64,000 bases of DNA from Bradyrhizobium erythrophlei (GTDB taxonomy: Bacteria > Pseudomonadota > Alphaproteobacteria > Rhizobiales > Xanthobacteraceae): the NCBI GenBank assembly GCA_900129675.1, contig FSRD01000001.1, positions 3,461,501-3,525,500 on the forward strand, read 5' to 3'. The notes under the pieces were generated by a model. It searched no databases and had not been told where the DNA came from. It saw nothing but the letters and a program-made list of their open reading frames with translations. How positions within the stretch are numbered: the stretch's first letter is position 1; each line of letters opens with the position of its first letter. Shown piece after piece: positions 63,058-64,000 of the stretch. The translations under genes were made by a program, and so were the position numbers.

Positions 63058-63696
63058 ATGATTCCCACAAGCAATCAATGGTCCCGGAAATGGCTGACGG
63101 TCTCCTGGCGTTCACTGGCGGCGCTTGCTCTAGCTGCATTGGCCGTCGTCGGCGGTGCCGGCGTGGTTGCCGCTGATGCCGTCGCCGGGAAGAACAAGGC
63201 GGAAGCGTGCGCCGGTTGTCACGGCGAAAAAGGTATCTCCGAAATCGAGAACACGCCTTCGTTGGCCGGGCAACCTGATCTCTTCATTCAGTGGCAGTTG
63301 ATTTTCTTCCGAGCCGGGGCACGAAAGAACGAAGTTATGGGTCCGCTCGCCGAGCAGCTTGGTAACGAAGACGTCCGGGATCTCGGTGCCTATTTTGCCT
63401 CGCTCAAGCCGCCTGAAAGTCCCGCGGCGGCCCCAGATGATCATCCTGACCTAACCGGGGCTGGCAAGAAAGTGGCGGCAGCCGGTCGCTGCGCGTCCTG
63501 CCACGGCGACAAATTCGCAGGCAGCAAGGCAGCCGCCCGAATAGCCGGACAACATGAGGAGTACATCACGAAGGCCCTTCACGATTATAAATCCGGCGTG
63601 CGGTCGGGAGGAGGCGTGGCCGCGATGGCGGAGGTCGCCTATCCCTTGAGTGACGATGAAATCGCGGCTCTGGCCCACTATCTCGCACGACTTTGA
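63058..63696 (+). CDS. Dihaem cytochrome c (c4-like)
   Basis: This 212-aa protein has an N-terminal export helix (LAALALAALAVVGGAGVVAADA) and two CxxCH haem sites: CAGCHGEKG in the first half and CASCHGDKFAG in the second. Likely axial methionines lie in EVMGPLAEQL and VAAMAEVAYPLSD. Two similar domains make a cytochrome c4-type periplasmic electron carrier. It is preceded by the secreted LamG-like gene and followed 12 nt later by an ABC ATPase. Confidence 0.93.
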   Translation: MIPTSNQWSRKWLTVSWRSLAALALAALAVVGGAGVVAADAVAGKNKAEACAGCHGEKGISEIENTPSLAGQPDLFIQWQLIFFRAGARKNEVMGPLAEQLGNEDVRDLGAYFASLKPPESPAAAPDDHPDLTGAGKKVAAAGRCASCHGDKFAGSKAAARIAGQHEEYITKALHDYKSGVRSGGGVAAMAEVAYPLSDDEIAALAHYLARL

Positions 63697-63708
63697 AACT
63701 GGTGTTAC

Positions 63709-64000
63709 ATGCCGTTAGCAGAATTGCCCACCAGCGATAGTTCTGTTCCGCCATTGCACGTCACTGACCTGACGAAACGATATGGCGAGGAGCGGGCCAT
63801 CGATTGTGTGACGTTTTCTGCGGCTGCCGGCGACGTGGTCGGCATTATCGGGCCAAATGGTGCCGGCAAGACCACTCTGCTGGAAACGGTTGTTGGCCTC
63901 CTTCCCGCTGATTCGGGGGAGGTTTTATGGCATGGCCAGGTGCTGCCGGCATCGCAAAGGCGCAACGCACTCTTTTATCTGCCGGATGGCGTGCGTCCTT
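63709..64000 (+). CDS. ABC transporter ATP-binding protein (3' end outside window)
   Basis: The first 97 codons of an ABC ATPase: LHVTDLTKRYGEERAIDCVT, Walker A in GIIGPNGAGKTTLLETVVGL, then the SGEVLWHG strand. The signature and Walker B lie beyond the window. Its place directly after a dihaem cytochrome c and a secreted protein recalls NosF-like or DUF-type export operons, but that is speculation. Confidence 0.88.
   Translation, partial: MPLAELPTSDSSVPPLHVTDLTKRYGEERAIDCVTFSAAAGDVVGIIGPNGAGKTTLLETVVGLLPADSGEVLWHGQVLPASQRRNALFYLPDGVRP

Overview
The window is GC-rich DNA from an alphaproteobacterium, most likely of the Bradyrhizobium/Rhodopseudomonas/Afipia group. This is inferred from codon use, from the protein types (AmrS, Mth938-like, DUF1127, DUF2237, alginate-export porin, PF04392-type binding protein) and from scattered short decayed repeats of a kind common in that group. 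The left half (1-30 kb) and the right end (56-64 kb) are mostly chromosomal metabolic, transport and regulatory genes. The middle (30-56 kb) is accessory DNA dense in insertions, truncated genes and nested mobile elements. No rRNA, tRNA or CRISPR array was recognised.

Layout. 0-4.4 kb: two peptide-type ABC ATPases (the first cut by the window edge), a convergent peptide-binding protein, and a beta-lactamase-fold hydrolase. 4.5-7.4 kb: a sensor-kinase remnant, a divergent GroEL pseudogene with an internal deletion, and a GreA-like gene. 7.7-10.6 kb: a HerA-type ATPase, a GrlR-like protein and a TetR stump. 10.7-16.7 kb: a leftward run of four tightly packed genes encoding a Tat-exported PLP enzyme, a TVP38 membrane protein, a periplasmic solute-binding protein and a PAS-GGDEF-EAL c-di-GMP enzyme. 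17-18.3 kb: a graveyard of five unrelated gene fragments. 18.4-22.8 kb: a translationally coupled HlyD / double ABC-2 permease / HlyD export operon. 23-30 kb: an acyl-CoA desaturase, an NTF2-like protein, and an MFS / YoaK / alginate-export porin operon.

30-56 kb is the mobile zone. An IS1182-like element splits a modA-like gene with a CTAG target duplication. An IS91-type pair (tyrosine recombinase plus HUH transposase) has its recombinase gene split by a 2.56-kb serine-recombinase element. A group IIC-like intron has its reverse-transcriptase gene split by a second, 2.91-kb serine-recombinase element. In all three cases removing the insert restores the host reading frame exactly (792, 876 and 1389 nt). 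An IS110-family element lies between them. Ordinary genes are interspersed: a SrpA-like catalase, DUF2237, a Nudix protein, a Crp/Fnr regulator, AmrS, a Mth938-like protein and a frameshifted C13 peptidase. From 54 to 57.5 kb come a universal stress protein, a truncated PF04392 binding protein, an actinobacterial-type DapD homologue and a 37-aa membrane peptide.

58.4-64 kb: a chromate-resistance-type protein, a beta-propeller, a GST and a DUF1127 protein run leftward, divergent from a GcvA-like LysR regulator. A secreted protein, a dihaem cytochrome c and an ABC ATPase (cut by the window end) follow on the right.

The best candidate for an undescribed system is the pair of serine-recombinase elements. 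They share one cassette plan (DUF5372-like protein, small accessory protein or proteins, large serine recombinase ending 19-31 nt from the element end), and both sit precisely inside core genes of other mobile elements.
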